This document shows positions 4,925 to 5,798 of a stretch of DNA of 5,798 nucleotides, piece after piece; within the stretch, counting starts at the first letter, position 1; every line of letters begins with the position of its first letter. Location: contig JAFGCA010000210.1 of assembly GCA_016932895.1 (NCBI GenBank), forward strand, positions 1 to 5,798. The letters run 5' to 3'. This stretch comes from Sedimentisphaerales bacterium (GTDB taxonomy: Bacteria > Planctomycetota > Phycisphaerae > Sedimentisphaerales > SG8-4). The position numbers and the translations under genes were made by a program. Under the pieces are notes generated by a model. It ran no database searches and was not told the DNA's origin. It saw only the letters and a program-made list of their open reading frames with translations.

Positions 4925-5798
4925 ATGGCACCCACGGTTGACGCATTCACACTACGGCCCTATCAGCAGGCGGCCGTCGATGCCGTATACGAGCATCTGC
5001 GGACGCGGGAGGACAACCCGTGCGTCGTCTGTCCCACCGGCGCGGGCAAGAGCCACATCCTCGCGCAGATCTGCCTGGATGCCGTGCGCCTGTGGAGCGG
5101 GCGGGTGCTCGTTCTTGCCCATGTCAAGGAACTCCTCGAGCAGACAGCGGAGAAACTCCATGCCATGGCGCCGGAGATGTGGCACCAGATCGGGGTGTAC
5201 AGTGCGGGACTCAAGAGTCGCGACACGGATCACCCCATCATCGTGGCGGGAATCCAGAGTGTGTTCCGACGCGCGGCCCAGCTGGATCGTTTCGACCTGA
5301 TCCTCCTGGATGAATGTCACATGCTCCCGCCGGATGGAGAAGGTCGCTACCGTACCTTCCTGGCGGACGCACAGTTGGTCAATCCGCGGGTGCGATTGAT
5401 TGGGCTAACCGCGACGCCCTTTCGGATGACGACGGGCATGATCTGTGGCCCGGAGCACCTTCTCCAGCACATTTGCTATGAAATCGGGGTGAGGGAGCTG
5501 ATTGCACAGGGGTACCTGTGCCCGTTGAAGACGAAGGCGGGGTGGCGGAAAGTGGATACATCGAGTCTGCATCTTCGCGGCGGCGAATTCATCGCCGGCG
5601 AAGTCGAGGCGATGATGGATGACGACGACCTGGTGCGGGCCGCCTGCCGGGAGATCGTCGAACATACCGAGGATCGACACTCGGTGCTGATCTTTGCCGC
5701 CGGAGTGCAGCATGCCCTGCACGTGCAGCGCGTTCTGGGCGAACGCGGGATCGAATGCGGGTTCGTGTGCGGCGATACCCTGCCCTTTGAGCGGGCCC
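4925..5798 (+). CDS. SF2 DEAD/DEAH-box helicase, RadD-like, truncated by the window end
   Basis: The frame is open from ATG 4925 to the window edge, giving 291 residues without a stop. Superfamily 2 motifs appear in order: a Q-motif-like LRPYQ (10-14), motif I PTGAGKSH (37-44), motif Ia VLAHVKELLEQ (63-73), motif II DECH (129-132) and motif III GLTATPFR (160-167). IGVRELIAQGYLCPL then links the two RecA-like lobes, and the second lobe begins with SVLIFAAGVQHA and ends near GFVCGDT at the edge. Motifs V and VI must lie downstream. The layout, with the G-Y-L-x-P linker, resembles E. coli RadD (YejH) and phage helicases of that type, which use ATP to remodel recombination or replication intermediates. 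GAGGA (4910-4914) and AGGTGAG (4916-4922) are possible ribosome sites. It follows the zinc-ribbon gene by 3 nt. Confidence 0.9.
   Translation, partial: MAPTVDAFTLRPYQQAAVDAVYEHLRTREDNPCVVCPTGAGKSHILAQICLDAVRLWSGRVLVLAHVKELLEQTAEKLHAMAPEMWHQIGVYSAGLKSRDTDHPIIVAGIQSVFRRAAQLDRFDLILLDECHMLPPDGEGRYRTFLADAQLVNPRVRLIGLTATPFRMTTGMICGPEHLLQHICYEIGVRELIAQGYLCPLKTKAGWRKVDTSSLHLRGGEFIAGEVEAMMDDDDLVRAACREIVEHTEDRHSVLIFAAGVQHALHVQRVLGERGIECGFVCGDTLPFERA

Noticed and set aside
5065..5074. Palindrome GCAGATCTGC in the helicase gene
   Set aside because: A 10-bp palindrome is expected several times by chance in a window of this length.

Overview
The window is one densely packed, single-strand (+) block of bacteriophage or prophage early genes for recombination, DNA handling and nucleotide metabolism. 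I see no tRNA, rRNA, CRISPR array, insertion sequence, or structural or lysis gene. Codons are strongly G/C-ending, so the host is a G+C-rich bacterium. The RusA-type resolvase and the phage families present fit a tailed phage of a Gram-negative-type host, but the sequence does not identify the host, and free phage cannot be told from prophage here.

Layout. (1) 1-292: C-terminal end of a RecB/RecE-like PD-(D/E)XK nuclease. (2) 293-426: gap holding a 13-bp GC-rich inverted repeat. (3) 427-3842: a tight run of six genes: Sak4-like RecA-fold ATPase, DUF669 ssDNA-binding-type protein, small CxxC...HxC protein, RusA Holliday-junction resolvase with an unusual cysteine-containing tail, ParB-like protein with a helix-turn-helix, and a second protein with a ParB-like DGQHR motif. 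Junctions are 2 to 26 nt gaps or 4 to 11 nt overlaps, so translational coupling is likely. (4) 3843-3995: gap with a strong stem-loop containing G-U pairs. (5) 3996-5798: a DUF4406 plus DUF6378-like fusion, a small zinc-ribbon-like protein, and an SF2 helicase that runs off the window end.

How the genes could work together (inference): the nuclease makes single-stranded ends, the DUF669 protein coats them, the Sak4-like ATPase anneals or exchanges strands, the SF2 helicase remodels intermediates and RusA cuts the junctions. The DUF4406/DUF6378 protein probably acts on nucleotides. The two ParB-motif proteins may be DNA-binding or regulatory. The most striking non-coding signal is a perfect 26-nt palindrome (12-bp arms, 2-nt spacer) inside the first ParB-like gene, just after its helix-turn-helix. 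It recalls the known placement of a parS site inside a parB gene.
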